A stretch of 64,000 nt of DNA from Megascapheus bottae (lineage: Eukaryota; Chordata; Mammalia; Rodentia; Geomyidae), in the NCBI GenBank assembly GCA_024803745.1, contig JANJXV010000188.1, positions 186,001 through 250,000 on the forward strand, read 5' to 3'. A program made the translations under genes and the position numbers. This document shows, one piece after another, positions 1 through 12,659 of this stretch. Every line of letters begins with the position of its first letter. Position 1 is the stretch's first letter. The notes below the pieces were generated by a model that saw only the letters and a list, made by a program, of their open reading frames with translations, made no database searches and was not told the origin of the DNA.

Positions 1-1418
1 TGATTATTTAGTGCCTTGGAGCCCAATGAGGTCGGGGTTTTTAGCACTCTTTGCCTCCTGACCAGCAGGAAGGGCAGAGAGAACACGCCCCGACCAAGAC
101 CAGACCAAGAAAGGATAGGGCCAGCTGGCCGCCTTCACCCAGCCCTCCCTCTCCAGAGGGAAGACACAGAAGTGCCAGGGAGAATGTCAAGGCAGACTCA
201 TTTAATGGGAAAAAACCAGGAGCTAAAGTAAGATGCAGGAATCTATTAACATAGAAGTAGGCAGGACAGGGGGAGGAAGGTGAGGTCAGAGAGGGCAGCA
301 GGGCCAATCCATGGGTTCCAGGTAGCCTTCTTTTACATCACAAACCATGGCCAAATCTCCCAACCAGGAGACAGGCAGGTTGGATCTCCAAAACCAGGAA
401 GTGAGCACTGGGCCACGAGGTAGGCCTTTTACCCTTGATGTGACTGGCCCCACACAATGATGTACCTACAGTGCTTACCATAGCTCCTGGCAGATGGAAT
501 ATGGACTATAAGCTGGAGCCAATAGCAGCAGGATGCCCTTGTGTAGGATTTACTGTATGTGATAGCAAGCATTCTTCCTCTTCTTCTTTGACTCGGGCAC
601 ATTCTGAGGATATATGTTCACATTTGTTTTCACATTAATTGCACACATTATTGCCAAATTACATCATAACACCGAATGTGGTAGCCTACCAACGTGGCCT
701 GTACTCCTAATTAATTTGTCTAGAGGAAATCAGCAATTCTGGTTTTTTAATCTCTTTCATATTAGAACTAATGATTCACATCATTGAGACCTGGCTTTAC
801 AATCAAGCGCCAGAGTCACTGGCCTGACAGTGAGTGATCATTACACAACCATGCTGGGTAGTGGGGTGAGGACTTCCTAGGGTATGGGGTGGGGGACATC
901 TTTGGCCTGGTTATTAAATGCTATTCAATTTCTGTTTTACAATATTAAGAACATGTTTTAAAATTATGAATGGACCCTTTTTATGCGACTCGCATGCACT
1001 GCACAGATGGATGCATACCTGTGTTACTGGAATAGTTAAAAGGGCTCAAAAATTCTAAGAGGTCACTCCTGTTCTCTGGGCAGACACATAGAGGAAGCCA
1101 AGCAGCCCTTGGTGGGAAGCTTGCTGGGCGGGAAGAAGAGGAGGTAGAACAGGAAGAAGAAGAGCTCTGGGTGGGAAGTCTCTGTGGGATGCACAGGAAA
1201 TAGGGAACCTATCAGGAAATGAGAGGAGAAAGGGAATGGAAAAGGAGGATAGAACAGGCTGGAGGCCAAGAGCAGAGTAAGGACACCGCCCAGGCTCTCG
1301 GTTGAACACACCATTGGGGCCACCACATGCATTAGCTATCATTTCTAGAAGCCTTCAATGAACTAATGTTTGGTTGTCTCAGGTCCACAGCCTCTCGTCG
1401 AGAATATTGACATCATGA
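1..1418. other. Unassigned sequence
   Basis: No gene, SINE or LINE-1 recognised. The segment near 905-1,010 is related to 2,050-2,155 (see findings). Confidence 0.5.
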
Positions 1419-1702
1419 GCTGGGTGCGGTGGCTCATGCCTGTAATCCTAGCTACACAGGAAGGCTGAGATCTGAGGATCAAGGCTCAAAGCCAGCCCGG
1501 GCACAAAAGGACCTGAGACACTTTATCTCCAATTAACCTCTAGAAAATGGGAAGTGGGGTTTGTCTCAAGGGTAGGGCAGTAGCCTTGAGCTGAAAAGCT
1601 CAGGGACATTGCCCAGACCCTGGGGTAGGGTGGTATTCTTGAACTGAAGAGTTCAGAGAAAGCCCAGCCGAGTTCAAGCCTCATGACACCCACCAAAAAG
1701 AG
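1419..1702 (+). mobile_element. B1-Geo composite SINE
   Basis: Left half is 7SL/B1-like ('gctgggtgcggtggctcatgcctgtaatcctagct'); right half is Geo-like ('cattgcccagaccctg...gagttcaagcctcatgacacccacc'), with part of the right half repeated. Confidence 0.85.
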
Positions 1703-3829
1703 AGAAAGAGAGAGTACTGATATCACAGTTGTGGTCATTCTCCAGGCGCTGACCAAAAGTGAGGTTTTCCACTTCCAAGCCAGATCTGCCTCTGAGAAGA
1801 AATGATTCTCCATACTTTCCTTGTACAGTCTTCTTTTCCTATTTTTATAATATTTTATATAACTCATAAAACAGTGCTTGTGTAAAATTTTATACATGGT
1901 TGCTAGAGAGCATATAATCCTCCTCCCCCCAGCAAAAAATGGTCCTGGGTTTTTATTATATGTGGTTTGCTAAGGATGTACTCCAATGGAGAAATGCAGA
2001 CAGCATGTGCTAGTATCTTTGGTAAAGCTACTCTCATTATTTTGTCTGTGGCCTGCTTATTAAGATCTGTTCAGTTTCTGTTTTACAATAGTAAGAAAGT
2101 GTTTTAAAATTATGAATGAACCTTTTGCATGCCACTCACATGAACTGCTAGCCACTTTGTGCAGAGTCTGCTCTTCTGAGGATGTCAGGAACACAGGAAG
2201 GCCAGTTCTACAAGGGCCTGGGGCTTCCAAACCACAGTGGCAGCTCCAAGGGCCTGGCCCCCTTCACAGCCTGTCCCTCTCCACACAGGCAACTAGAAGG
2301 CCGGATGACCTCTGACAGGAAGTGAAACACGGACGGGGTGGGACTGCAGATTGAGGCTATCTCTACAAGATCCAAGTGGCCAAGCTGTAAAGTGGAAAGG
2401 CCAGTGGCCAATCAAACCACCTCTAAGAAGATCCCATTGGTTGGCAATTGCGGCTGACCGCCGTCTCTTCACTCCAGACATAGAAGGAAAGCTAGAGCTG
2501 CTCTGACACTGAAACCCTGGGGCCCGCTGCACAAGGCTCATTCCCCGTAAAGGTCTGTCATCGTGTAGACACAGTCACATGAACTGAAGCAGGATTTGAA
2601 CAGCCTGTACGTTCATGTCTCTCTTCATACATTCCTTAGCAAGGTACTAAGAGGAAACTATGACCACAACTACCTACGGTGATGATTTTACTTATCAGAA
2701 TGTGTCTGTGCTAATTCTTTAAAGGTCCCCAGGATACAGACCAAAAAAGAAAAAAAACGACAATAATAATAACCCAAACCACAAATAACTAAAGACTAAA
2801 GAATTGACTTTAAGGTAGGGACAGGAGACGGGAAAATGGAGAACAAATGGGTGACCAAGAAACATTGTACTCATAATCTGACTTACAGAATTGCAAGCCT
2901 TCTGTTTGACTACTCAATAAACATAAATACTGAAGAACCTAGATAAAGTGACAACAGATTCTTTCAGAATTCATTCAATTCCACACAAAAAACATTTCAT
3001 ATTATTAGTGCTTCATGTAAAATAAAAATAAAAAAACACATGCCCACTGGAGCCATTTCCGTGGATGGAAAAGTGAAGATGACTACAGAGACACAACACA
3101 GCCCAGGGGCCAGGAAGTGGCTCCCAGAATGCATCTGCCTCTGAAAGGAACTGTAGGAAACTTTTAGGGGAGCATGGAGTGATACTATGGAAAATCCAAA
3201 CTAGCTTCCACATGTTTAACAAATTCTAGGAAACAAAAAATACATTTAGCTCCTAGAACGTGATGTCTCTAAAGTGAGTAGAGAGGATTTAGAATTTAAT
3301 ACTAAATGACTGTGCTTCTGAAGCTATAAGCTCACAGTCCATCCTCTAGAAAATAGGTTAGTTTTCACCCTGTGAAGTCTTTGGATAACTATCTGGAGGT
3401 CTCAAGGTCATCCTAGTCATTCATGAGCACGAGAGGTCCTCTTCTACTGTCCTTTCCTCTCTTCCTGTTTCCAGTCCAGGTTGGCATGATAACTAATGCC
3501 CAGCATGCTCTCTCTCCCTCCTTCTCCTGACTGAGGTCAGCCATCCTCTCTCTCTTGATGACACTGATCTGCCATCCACTTGAGTCTCTCTTCACCTGGA
3601 CATAGTTATGAGGACCTGACCAGCAGGCTTTGCTTCTGTTCTCTCCACTGATCAAGTTCATCTGTCTCTTCTCTTTCTTCTCTCTCTGTGCTCTTCACCC
3701 AGGAAGCTGCATGCCCTTTTCTGTTGAAGCAAAAGCCCCACCATCTCTTCCGCCCACCGATATCAAGATCTCTGTGATATCCCCGGCATTTTCTAGTTGC
3801 TGTGTCACATGAAGATGGTGGAGCATCCT
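1703..3829. other. Unassigned sequence
   Basis: No exon recognised. 2,050-2,155 repeats 905-1,010. Two CCAAT-like motifs occur near 2,409 and 2,434, without other promoter signs. Confidence 0.5.
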
Positions 3830-3910
3830 CTACCAGTGTGTTGATGGAGCAGCACTGGGGTTTGAACTTAAGACTTTGTGCTTGCCAGGCAGATGCTCCA
3901 CTGCTTGAAG
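3830..3910 (-). mobile_element. tRNA-derived SINE fragment
   Basis: Reversed 'agcatctgcctggcaagcacaaagtcttaagttcaaaccccagtgctgc', resembling the left half of ID-type SINEs. Confidence 0.55.
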
Positions 3911-5389
3911 TTCACTCCAGTCATCACTGTCACAGATCAGTAGGACAGATTTGTGGCAGTCTGGATGGGAGGAGAGGCTGGGCTCAACTCTAGATATAAC
4001 AAGGCCTCTGCTAGAACTCATCCTTACCCACAAGTGGTAAGAATTGATTGGCCCATTGATCTTTCTAGGCCATGCCAATCCCATCACCATTTCACAGAGC
4101 AGCACCCCAGACAATGGAGACCACTGAAGATTGGAATCCAGGAGTGTGGGCCCTGGTGTGTGTCCCAGTTCTTCAGTGAATATGTGGACACATGCCAAAA
4201 CGTACAATGCTTACGAATTAGCCTGGGGAGATGTTTCAGAAGGAACTGTTAGGTTTGAATATTCACACTCGATTAAAATTCTTGTGGTTCCATACTCTGG
4301 TCGTTATGATTTTCTTCTTTCACCTCTACTATGAGAGTAACCTTCTATGTGTTATGATCTAGAAAAGTTGGGAGGATTCTCAGTGGACTCTGCATGCACA
4401 GGGAAGGCTGGCCCCTTCTGCACTCTAATGAAGGAAGGGCCTGTCCTCCTTCCACTAAGCAAGCATTCAGTTTAGTTTCACTACACTGGGGTTTGCTAAC
4501 ATCACTCTCATGTGTGGGACTGGAGGTTGAGGTGATCTCACAGAACTTGGTGAAGGATTGAGTCCTTCTTAATTCCTCAGGGTCAAGCAAAGCACTAGGT
4601 GCATGCTCAGGTGCTTGTCTGCAGGCTGGTGATTCTGACCTAGGTCCCCAGGGGATAATTGCCCCCACACTACAGGTGGAATATTCCACTGAGGGCCTGG
4701 ACAAGCACATCGCCCTGGGCCTCCAACAGACCATTGCCGTGTTTAGTTTTAGCTTCCTTGTGAAGCCCTATATATAGCCCAAACATGTCTCCAGCACAAC
4801 CTCCAATCCCTCAGGAAGGACTGTTCCTCAACCAACAGTCTTGACCTGTTGTTCATCAAGTCCAGCTCTTCTTCTTCCATTCTCCTCCATTGTGTTAACA
4901 CAGGAAGCACATTCTCAAATTTGAATAACTTCCCAAAGAACATTTGCAGTACAGAGAAGCAGATTGGGAAGCATCAATTTACACACTATTCAGGGATATT
5001 TGTGTATTCCATGCGGCTTTCCTTTCACTATATTGTCAAGAATTGTGCTTTGGAGAATCTCAAGCGCATGTGTCTAAATAGAATAACACACTGAAGGACA
5101 GATGTGGACTCCCTGTCATTGATCTGTGTGTAACAATCACTGGACACTAGACAAGAGCAGACATTATGCAAGACGCAGCTATTGAGGGAATGAAGGACAC
5201 TAGACAAACATAAGTTGATGCCACCCACTCTAGTGAATGTCCTCCATTATAATCCTGAGCACCAGGGCTGGACACACATGTGAACTTATTGACAGCTACA
5301 ATGCCAACCGAGTCTTTCAGAGCTGGGAGCATTTTGGTGTACTCTTTAGGACCTTGTAAGGAGAAGGGCATAATACCAGGTAAAAGGGA
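3911..5389. other. Unassigned sequence
   Basis: Only short open frames with no family resemblance; no repeat identified by eye. Confidence 0.45.
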
Positions 5390-7215
5390 GCATTTGATGT
5401 TTTGCTTCCCTATTTCTATTGAAATATTGTTTTTTCTTGACCTATTTCTCTAACCTGGAAATTTAGTACTGTGTTGTATGAAAGGAAGCAGCATGGATAT
5501 GTATCTCATTCATGACTTCTAAGGTCAGAATTCCCAATTTCCTCATTTAGGATTATATCAGTCATAGGCTTGACATACCTAGCTTTGGTTGTCTTTAGGT
5601 ATACATCATCTATCGCTAATTTCTGCGCATCATTCGTTTATCATACAGTTTTGTTGAATTCCTTCCTAAGCTTTTGCTGCATTCTGAAAATCATCACTAG
5701 ATGATAGTTGTTGAATCTGTTGGTTGGCTGTATTATATTTATTAAATTGAATATGTTGACCGATCCTGGAATCTGTCGTAGGAATCCAACTAGATTGTGG
5801 TATGTAGTCTATTGACTGTACTGTTGGATTCTGTTTGTACATATTTTATTGAGAACATTTTTTCTATATTCAGCAAGGAAATTGGACATGATTCCTTTTT
5901 CTGTTCCAATCTTCTGAAACTTATACATCAGGGAAAGATTGACTTCTAGAGTGAGCTTGATTCTGCTCTTCCATTTTTTGGAATACTTTGAAAAGCATTC
6001 ATATTAGCTCTTCTTTAATGTTCTGGTTGATTTAGGTGTTGAATTTTTCTAAACCTGTGCTTTGATTGCTTGAATGAGTATCGCTATTACAATTTCATTG
6101 TTCTCTCTGCTTAAATGGTTTCTCTGCCGTTAATTTAGCCTTGGAAGTTCAATGGAAATCTAGAAATGTATCACATTTGTCTTTATTTTTCAGTGTCTTA
6201 GAACATAGCATTCAATGTACACTGGTATTCATTTTCTCCATTTTTACATGTATTTTAACTAGAGTCTTTTTCCTCCTTGTTTTGGTGGGTGTTTGACAAG
6301 ATTTGTCTATCTTACTTATTCTGCAAGGAACCAAGTTTTAGTTTCATTGATTTTTTATATTATTTTAGTCATTCATTAATGTCTGCCCTAATCTTCATCA
6401 TCAATTTCTGCCTATTCTCCTATCCTATGTTATTTCATTGAAATCCCTCTTTATATATGAAGGTCCTCATCACTAGAAACATTTCTCTTCCCACCGCCTT
6501 TGCTGTATCCCAGAGGTCCTTCTAAGTGATGCTTTCATTTTCATCGGACTCTTGAAATTTCGTGATTGCCACACTATTTCTTCTTCATATTTAAGGATAC
6601 ATGCTGAATTTCTATGAACTTGAGTAGTTTCTGTACTTTTCTTTCGTTGACATCAAGTTTTATTGCTTTATGATCAGAAGGAAAAAGGAAATTATTTCTA
6701 TTCCAGTCTATTTGTTCATGCTTCCTTCTTATCCCAAAACCCTATCAATTTTGAAAATGTTCCATGAATACCTGGGAAGATTGTATTGTGCAGATGCTGC
6801 ATAAAATAGCCTGTATTTGTCCATTAAGTCCATTTGGTTGATAGTGCCATTCAATTCTGATGATTCTTGGTTCATGTTTTTGAGGGCAGGAATGGTATGG
6901 GTATCCTTCCTGTTGGAGACTGAGGTATCACAGCACCCCAGTAACACTAGGTTGGACTCCATCTGCACTAGCAAATGCAGTGCTGTTTGCTTCATTAGTT
7001 TAGATGCGCCAACAGGAGAGCTACATGTGTGAAAATTGTTACCTCTTCTTAAGAGATCATTTTCTTTATTAATAGGAAATGATGTTCCCATGTTTCTTTC
7101 AGTTTGTCTCTTGTAATTTTCATATTCCATATTGTATATGTTCAGTGTTTGAAATATAGAGTATCTAGTCCTTCTTTTTCCTGATCTTGTCTGATTGGTA
7201 TCCTGAAAGCTTCCT
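5390..7215 (-). mobile_element. Old LINE-1 fragment (endonuclease to reverse transcriptase), reversed
   Basis: Read in reverse, it carries the diagnostic run of LINE-1 ORF2: the endonuclease end and the RT finger/palm region. On the + strand the usual antisense landmarks are visible, such as 'gtccatttggttgatagtg' (6,826), 'gctgtatcccagag' (6,503) and 'gtattttattgag' near 5,840. Many stops and indels show it is old and inactive, unlike the young 3' ends elsewhere in the window. Confidence 0.8.
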
Positions 7216-7414
7216 GTAGGAATCTCAATGGAAAACTCACTTCACCTGGAGATCAGATACCTGTCCCCAAACAATGGAGAACACCCACTGAAAAGGAAAA
7301 GCGGTTTATATTGCCTCATGTTTCCTGTCCAAACATATCTGTTGGCTATATTGCTCTAGCACAGTACATCAAGAGAGTTGAAAAAGAGGCCTATGGTATA
7401 TGGTATATACTTTA

Positions 7415-7600
7415 CTTGTTTAATTGAAATAGAGAAGGAATGGGGAAACACAAATGATTGAGTAGGGGTTGCGGGAAGAAAAATGAGAAAACAACATAGG
7501 AAGGGGAATCAGTGTTCGAGAAGTCATGTACCCAATGTGTGATGAACATAACTGCAATCCCCCATCCATCTCCCAGACATTAGAATACAATTAAAAGCGG
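7415..7600 (+). mobile_element. LINE-1 3' UTR fragment (older)
   Basis: A diverged version of the LINE-1 tail seen elsewhere: purine-rich stretch, 'gaagtcatgtacccaat.tgtgatgaacataactgcaatccc', then A-rich sequence. Compare 23,575-23,755. Confidence 0.5.
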
Positions 7601-7632
7601 AGGCCTATGTACCTCACAGGGTCTGGAAGAGA

Positions 7633-7735
7633 TACAGAGAGAGAGAAACAGAGAGACACAGAGAAAGAGAGAGAGAGAGACAGAGGGGGGGGGGAGAAAG
7701 TGAGACAGGGACAGAGACAGAGACAGACACACAAG
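7633..7735. repeat. (GA)n-rich simple repeat
   Basis: Purine tract with GAGA, GACAGA and a 10-base G run. Confidence 0.9.
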
Positions 7736-8196
7736 ACCCCCTCATCCCAATATCCCGTTTAAGGGCACACTCCCAGTGACCTAATTTCTTCCCTCACTCC
7801 TCAATTACCCCAGTACTGAGGACCAGTGGAAGAACATAGACCTGAGTTCAAACATCCAAGAAAGCATTGGAAAAACTTAATACCATCTGCTGATGGGCTA
7901 TATCAGGTCCCGTCATGGACGTAGAGAGGAAAAGTATTCCTGACTCAGGCTCACAACAACAACAGAGAGGCGAATCCTAGGGAGTGGAATGGCATCATCA
8001 CTGCTTGCATTTTCCTCGGCAGGCCATGCGAAGGTCTGTGACATAGAGTCCGAGAAAGGACCTTCAGATATTGGCCTGTCAGGAAGGTCACGACAACAAC
8101 AGTGGGTCCAGCAGTTGAAAGGAAAAGGAGATGTGATACACAACAGTGAAAATTCATTATAGAAACCAGGCGCCAATGAGGAACCACTGTACTAAT

Positions 8197-8365
8197 AGCT
8201 TCTCAGGGGCTGAGATGTGGAGACAGAGATTCCATGCTGTCTCCAGAAGAAAAGTTCCTGACACTCAAAGGTCAAAAGTGGAAGAGTGGCTGAAGTGACA
8301 GAGTACCAGCCTGGAGCAAAGAAGCTCAAGGACAGTGCCCAGATCCAGAATGTAAGCCTCAGAAC
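8197..8365 (+). mobile_element. Old B1-Geo SINE, present in both RalGDS-like copies
   Basis: 'cttctcaggggctgagatgtggag' and 'ctgaagtgacagagtaccagcctggagcaaagaagctcaaggacagtgcccag' are diverged B1-Geo sequence. The partner at 45,000-45,165 shows it predates the duplication. Confidence 0.6.
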
Positions 8366-9306
8366 TGGCACCAGGAAAGAACACAAACATTAACCACTTC
8401 ATATCTGTCTTCCAAGCTCCACTGGAGGCATAAATAGGAGCATCCCAGTCCAGAGGTCAATGTGGATGAGGGGACATGAAGGGACAGGTGTCCAAGGTGT
8501 ATCATAGGGCCTGGAAATGACATCACCTTTCCAAGCTGAAATACAGTGTCCCCTAACCCACTGGGGATAGCCACACATTTGGAGGAAATAAAATTTTCCT
8601 AACTCCATCAGACAGACATGCTTTAGCCAGGCCTCAATCTCAGGGCCATATGAGAACTGGCTTGTGGTTGTAGAGTGAGAGAATCTATGTCAGTGGCCAG
8701 AATATATTGGGCTGAGCCTCAATGCTTTTCGGTTTGCAGCTTGGGACATGGTGGAGCTTTAGCCCTGAGGCCTGTCCACTGGTCATCCCATAGAATCTTT
8801 ATGGTTCCTCAAATTTCCATTGCCCTGTTCTATCTCTGCGGAGTCACCAGCTTAGTACACTGGAAATTGTAGTAAGAGGTATACAGGACTGGGCACCAGG
8901 AGGCACAGAGCCCATCTGTATCTCCTCTAAGGTGGTATGGCTGATGCACCCAGGTCTACCTGGGGAGAGTAGTATTGAACTGTTGCTGAAACACTGAATG
9001 GATGAGGTCATGCTCAGGACGAGCAAGTGGTGAGAAAAGGGGTCATCTGGGGAGGGTGTGTCAGAAGGAAGGGCTCAACTGAAAGGACCTCCAGAGATAA
9101 CCTCACTTCCTTCACAGTGGAACTTAGAACCTTGGTATCCCGGCACCCACAGTCAACACAAGCCCCCAACTGCTCACTTGTGTGGCTGGCAGACGTTCAG
9201 GCTCGGGCCTCATGGAAGAGCACAGAGGGTGCCTGGCCCAGCACAGAGGGTGCAGGCCAGACCTGGCCATGGACACTTCTGGAGATGTTGTTATTGGACC
9301 CAACAG

Positions 9307-9329
9307 GTGACATGGGGAGGTTCAGGGCA
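9307..9329 (+). other. Copy A equivalent of the candidate start exon
   Basis: AACAG acceptor, ATG at 9,312, peptide MGRFRA, then GTGAGA donor in phase 0. Partner of the candidate exon at 50,738-50,760. In copy A the REM exons it would splice to are deleted. Confidence 0.3.
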
Positions 9330-9388
9330 GTGAGAGTCTGGGTAGCTGAACATACGTAATTTCATGTTCATTAACGGGTCTCTTCTCC

Positions 9389-9389
<1 letters not shown>

Positions 9390-9427
<38 letters not shown>

Positions 9428-9500
9428 TGTGTGTGTCTGTGTGTCTGTGTCTGTGTGTGTGTGTGTGCATGTGTGTGTGCTTGTGTGTATGTGTGGTTAA
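9390..9500. repeat. (TG)n microsatellite, copy A
   Basis: Interrupted TG/TC repeats; the partner in copy B at 46,222-46,280 is shorter. Confidence 0.95.
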
Positions 9501-9914
9501 TAATTCTTTAAGTAATTCACCTGACCCTATGTTTGTGTATTCCATGTACCTTTTTTTTAGCATAGAGCTATTAAGTATGCTTTGTCAATAGTCATGTGCA
9601 TGCGTACTAAATGAATGACAACCAAAAATCAGAGATGTGTACTCATATTCGTTGACTCTCTTGCTAATCCACACTCCTGTAAACATGTGATGACACACTA
9701 CTCAGGATGAAACATAAGGAATATGCTTGCTCTCAAAAGGGAAGGCCAGATGAAAGTCATCGTAAGAGAACACAAACATTGACAAGGGCTAAGTTCTTTT
9801 TGCTAGAGTCCCCTCAGCTTTCCTTTCTCAGGTTAGTACTATAGTGCATGCGACACACGTTCCTATGGCACTTGGTTACTTGGACATTTAACTCTCACAG
9901 GATTTCCTCCATAG

Positions 9915-9990
9915 GCTTCCTTTGAATCTCCTTCACATCTCAGAGTCCAGAGTAGCTAGAGTGCAGGCATGAGCCACTGTCACTGAGCTT
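9915..9990 (-). mobile_element. B1 fragment in copy A
   Basis: Reversed B1 ('cagagtagctagagtgcaggcatgagccactgtcac' on +); shared with 46,695-46,773 in copy B. Confidence 0.55.
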
Positions 9991-10387
9991 GTTTCTTTCA
10001 TCTTAGAAAAGGAATGAATCAAAGCATGACAGGACGGTTGATTTTTGGATTGTTTGTTTGCTTGTTTGTTTTCCAGTTATGCATCGAACTTGAGACCTTA
10101 TTTGTAAGAGAGACAAGCCCATGGGCCTGTAAACCTTAATCACAGTTCATATTTCAATACGTGGACTCCTCGTTAGTGCATTGTTTGAGTATGGAAGATA
10201 CTAAATGGGAAAAGAGTACCTTGATCCAATCCTCCCTATGAATGGTGGTCATCCCATAGGCATGAGGTTCAAGAGACCCGTGATCACCCACCCACACAGG
10301 ACTGCAGCCTCTCATAGAAAATGTCACTGGAATTGCAGAGAACATACACTGGACTTATATCACAGGTTATTCCATTTAAATGCACAG

Positions 10388-10650
10388 GGCCGGGAATGTG
10401 GCCCAGGGGTAGAGTGCTTGCCATGCATGCACAAATCCCTAGGTTCAACTCCTCAGTACAACAGAAACAGGAAAACCTGCAAGAGGCGCTGAGAAACAAG
10501 AGGTAGAGCCTTGGCCAGAATCTCTAGGAAACACCAACCCACAAATAACTACTCCAAAAAAAGTAGGCAGTGACCCTGTGGCTCAAATGCTACAGCACTA
10601 GTATAGGAAAAAATGAAGTTTAAGGACAGCTCTCAAGCATAGATTTAAAG
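10388..10650 (+). mobile_element. ID-like SINE and diverged Geo half in copy A
   Basis: 'gccgggaatgtggcccaggggtagagtgcttgccatgcatgc' is ID-like. 'gcagtgaccctgtggctcaaatgctacagc...aaggacagctctcaagc' from 10,565 resembles the Geo half. Partner in copy B at 47,545-47,810. Confidence 0.65.
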
Positions 10651-11727
10651 ATATCCAGACTGGTAAAAGAAAAGCAAAATTATATTTGGCAATTCAGTCA
10701 AGGCTTCTGAGAATTACTTGCATATATCCATAGAAGAGAGAGATGCACAAACATATAAATATATAGAAGTGTGTGTGTGTGTGTGAGTGTGTGTGATCTC
10801 TCAAGAAACTCAAGGGTATGATGTAACATAGTGGAGATAGAAAGCAACTGCTCTATGTAGTCGAGAGTTCCAGCATCCCTAGATCTAATGACTCTCCTCA
10901 GTATGTAGGCCCTTCCACTGTTAAAGAAGCTTCATTCTTGTACAGATGTTCCATGTCTCATGATGTCCTGTAATGCTGACTTCTATGCAGTCCAATAATT
11001 GCTAGAAAAGTGATTTCACTGCAGAAAATGGACAAACATATTTCTGAATTCAAATAATGCCAATGAGGCTAATAGGCCTCAAAGGAGTATGTCACCAGAT
11101 GACCATGAACCTCACATTCAAGAAGCTGCACACAGAACATTCTCCAACAATGATCCACTGCTAGATTATACAAATAGCCTAAAAAATACCTGTGCCAACC
11201 CATCCTCTCCACAGCCCCTGATGCCCAGCCTTGCCTGTCCTTACCATGGCCTTGCAAACAGGAGTAGAGCATTGATGTAGTGTTTTAGGATTCTACTGAC
11301 CCTAGGAAGGCTGGCAGAGTAGAAGGCCTGGCTGGGTCACCAAGAGAACAGTGAGGTGGGGAGATAGCCCACGTGTGGCTCTTGGAATTGAGGCAGCAGA
11401 GTCACCAGTGGATGTGAACCAGCAGCCAGTTCATGCCAGGCATACAACAGACCCCATGGAGACTCCATGCAGTGGGGAAGGATTGGAGAGCTGCAGGAGT
11501 ATGGGGAGCTCCCTGGAGAGGGCAGAGTTGCTCATCCCTTGATTGGGTGCTGGCTCCCTGGAATTCTCTTCAATCCCTCCTTGGTTCCTGAGGACTGTCA
11601 CTACCTCCACCACCAAAGAAGCTTGGCTTGGGGAGATACTGATGTCCATGTTTCAAATGAGTGCTGAGAGTGTCTGGGGTAGCCGCTGGCCAGGTTTCTG
11701 ACTCTGCTGCCCCCCATCTGCCCCTAG

Positions 11728-11921
11728 TGCCATCTCTTCTATCCTGGACATGTGGCTGGACGAGTACTGGGAGGACTTCTGCCAGCCTGCACACTTTGCC
11801 TGCCTCAAGCAGTTGCTGCCTCACCTGAAGAGGCACATGACTGGATCACACGTGGAGAGCCGTGCACAACTGCTCCTGGCTCAGATGGAGGCCCAAGAGC
11901 CCAGCCAGACACAGCCTGATG
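11728..11921 (+). pseudogene. RalGDS-like copy A exon: REM domain end
   Basis: 194 bp between CCCCTAG and GATG|GTGTGG. AISSILDMWLDEYWEDFCQP is followed by CLKQLLPHLKRHM and QLLLAQMEAQEPSQTQPD, matching RalGDS 'AISSILGTWLDQYSEDFCQP'. This exon is intact in copy A (Trp codon at 11,753) but has a stop in copy B. The exons that should precede it are deleted. Confidence 0.84.
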
Positions 11922-12567
11922 GTGTGGAAACTGGGTGGGAAGACAGAAGAAAGAGGCAGGATGAATGTGGGCCATCAGACGGTGGAGAAGGCTCTAATAT
12001 AGGCCTTGTGCCAGGAAGAAGAAAGATGCTGGAACATAGAGACTCTGCAGAGAAGTTGAAAATGAGGATGTGTAGAGGGATCCAGGTTAGGAAGTCAAAG
12101 GGAAGAGGGTCTTTATTCTCTTTTCAAAGCCTCGGGACAAATCCTCCATGGAGAGGGCCTTGTCTTCTCCTGCAGCTCTAGCATTAACCCAGTGTTTGTC
12201 TAAGTAGAAGAAGAAGGCAGCATTGAGCTCCAAGCTCTGGCATGCAGCCTAATTGCAGGAACATTACCAGGATTAGACCAACACCCAAAGTCAGCCTTGA
12301 CTCTACTGTACCATGAGATGGGAGCAGCAGCATCAGGTGTGGGGGCAGCCATGTCTTCCCGGGACACTGAGGCTATGTCACATGCAGTACCAGCCTCCTT
12401 TGCTCTGTCGATTGGGAGCCAGTTGGAAACTTGGCCTCATGGCAGACTCCCAAGGGAACCAACAACCTGGCACCTGGTCCACAGCTTGGGTGGGATCCCT
12501 TAATTTATGGAGAATCGAAATAGGACCCGGCATGCTTTCCTCACAGGATCTTCCCATCCTTCTTCAG

Positions 12568-12659
12568 GAAGCACAGGGGAGGGACTGAACCAGGAGAAGA
12601 AGGAGGTCTTGGATTTCCCTCCCCTGTTGGTGGCCGAGCAGCTCACCAGGATGGACTTG
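12568..12659 (+). pseudogene. RalGDS-like copy A exon: entry to RasGEF domain
   Basis: Between TTCTTCAG and TTG|GTGAGG, reading EVLDFPPLLVAEQLTRMDL in frame with the previous exon. It is the partner of copy B 53,558-53,649, with Leu instead of Ser at the end. Confidence 0.8.

Noticed and set aside
2395..2450. Promoter from two CCAAT boxes
   Set aside because: No CpG enrichment, TATA or exon follows; motif chance is high.
4345..4734. 129-codon - strand frame
   Set aside because: No recognisable motif, no splice context, no conserved-looking composition.
9291..9591. Cys/Val- and His/Thr-rich frames over 9,390-9,500
   Set aside because: They are translations of a TG microsatellite.
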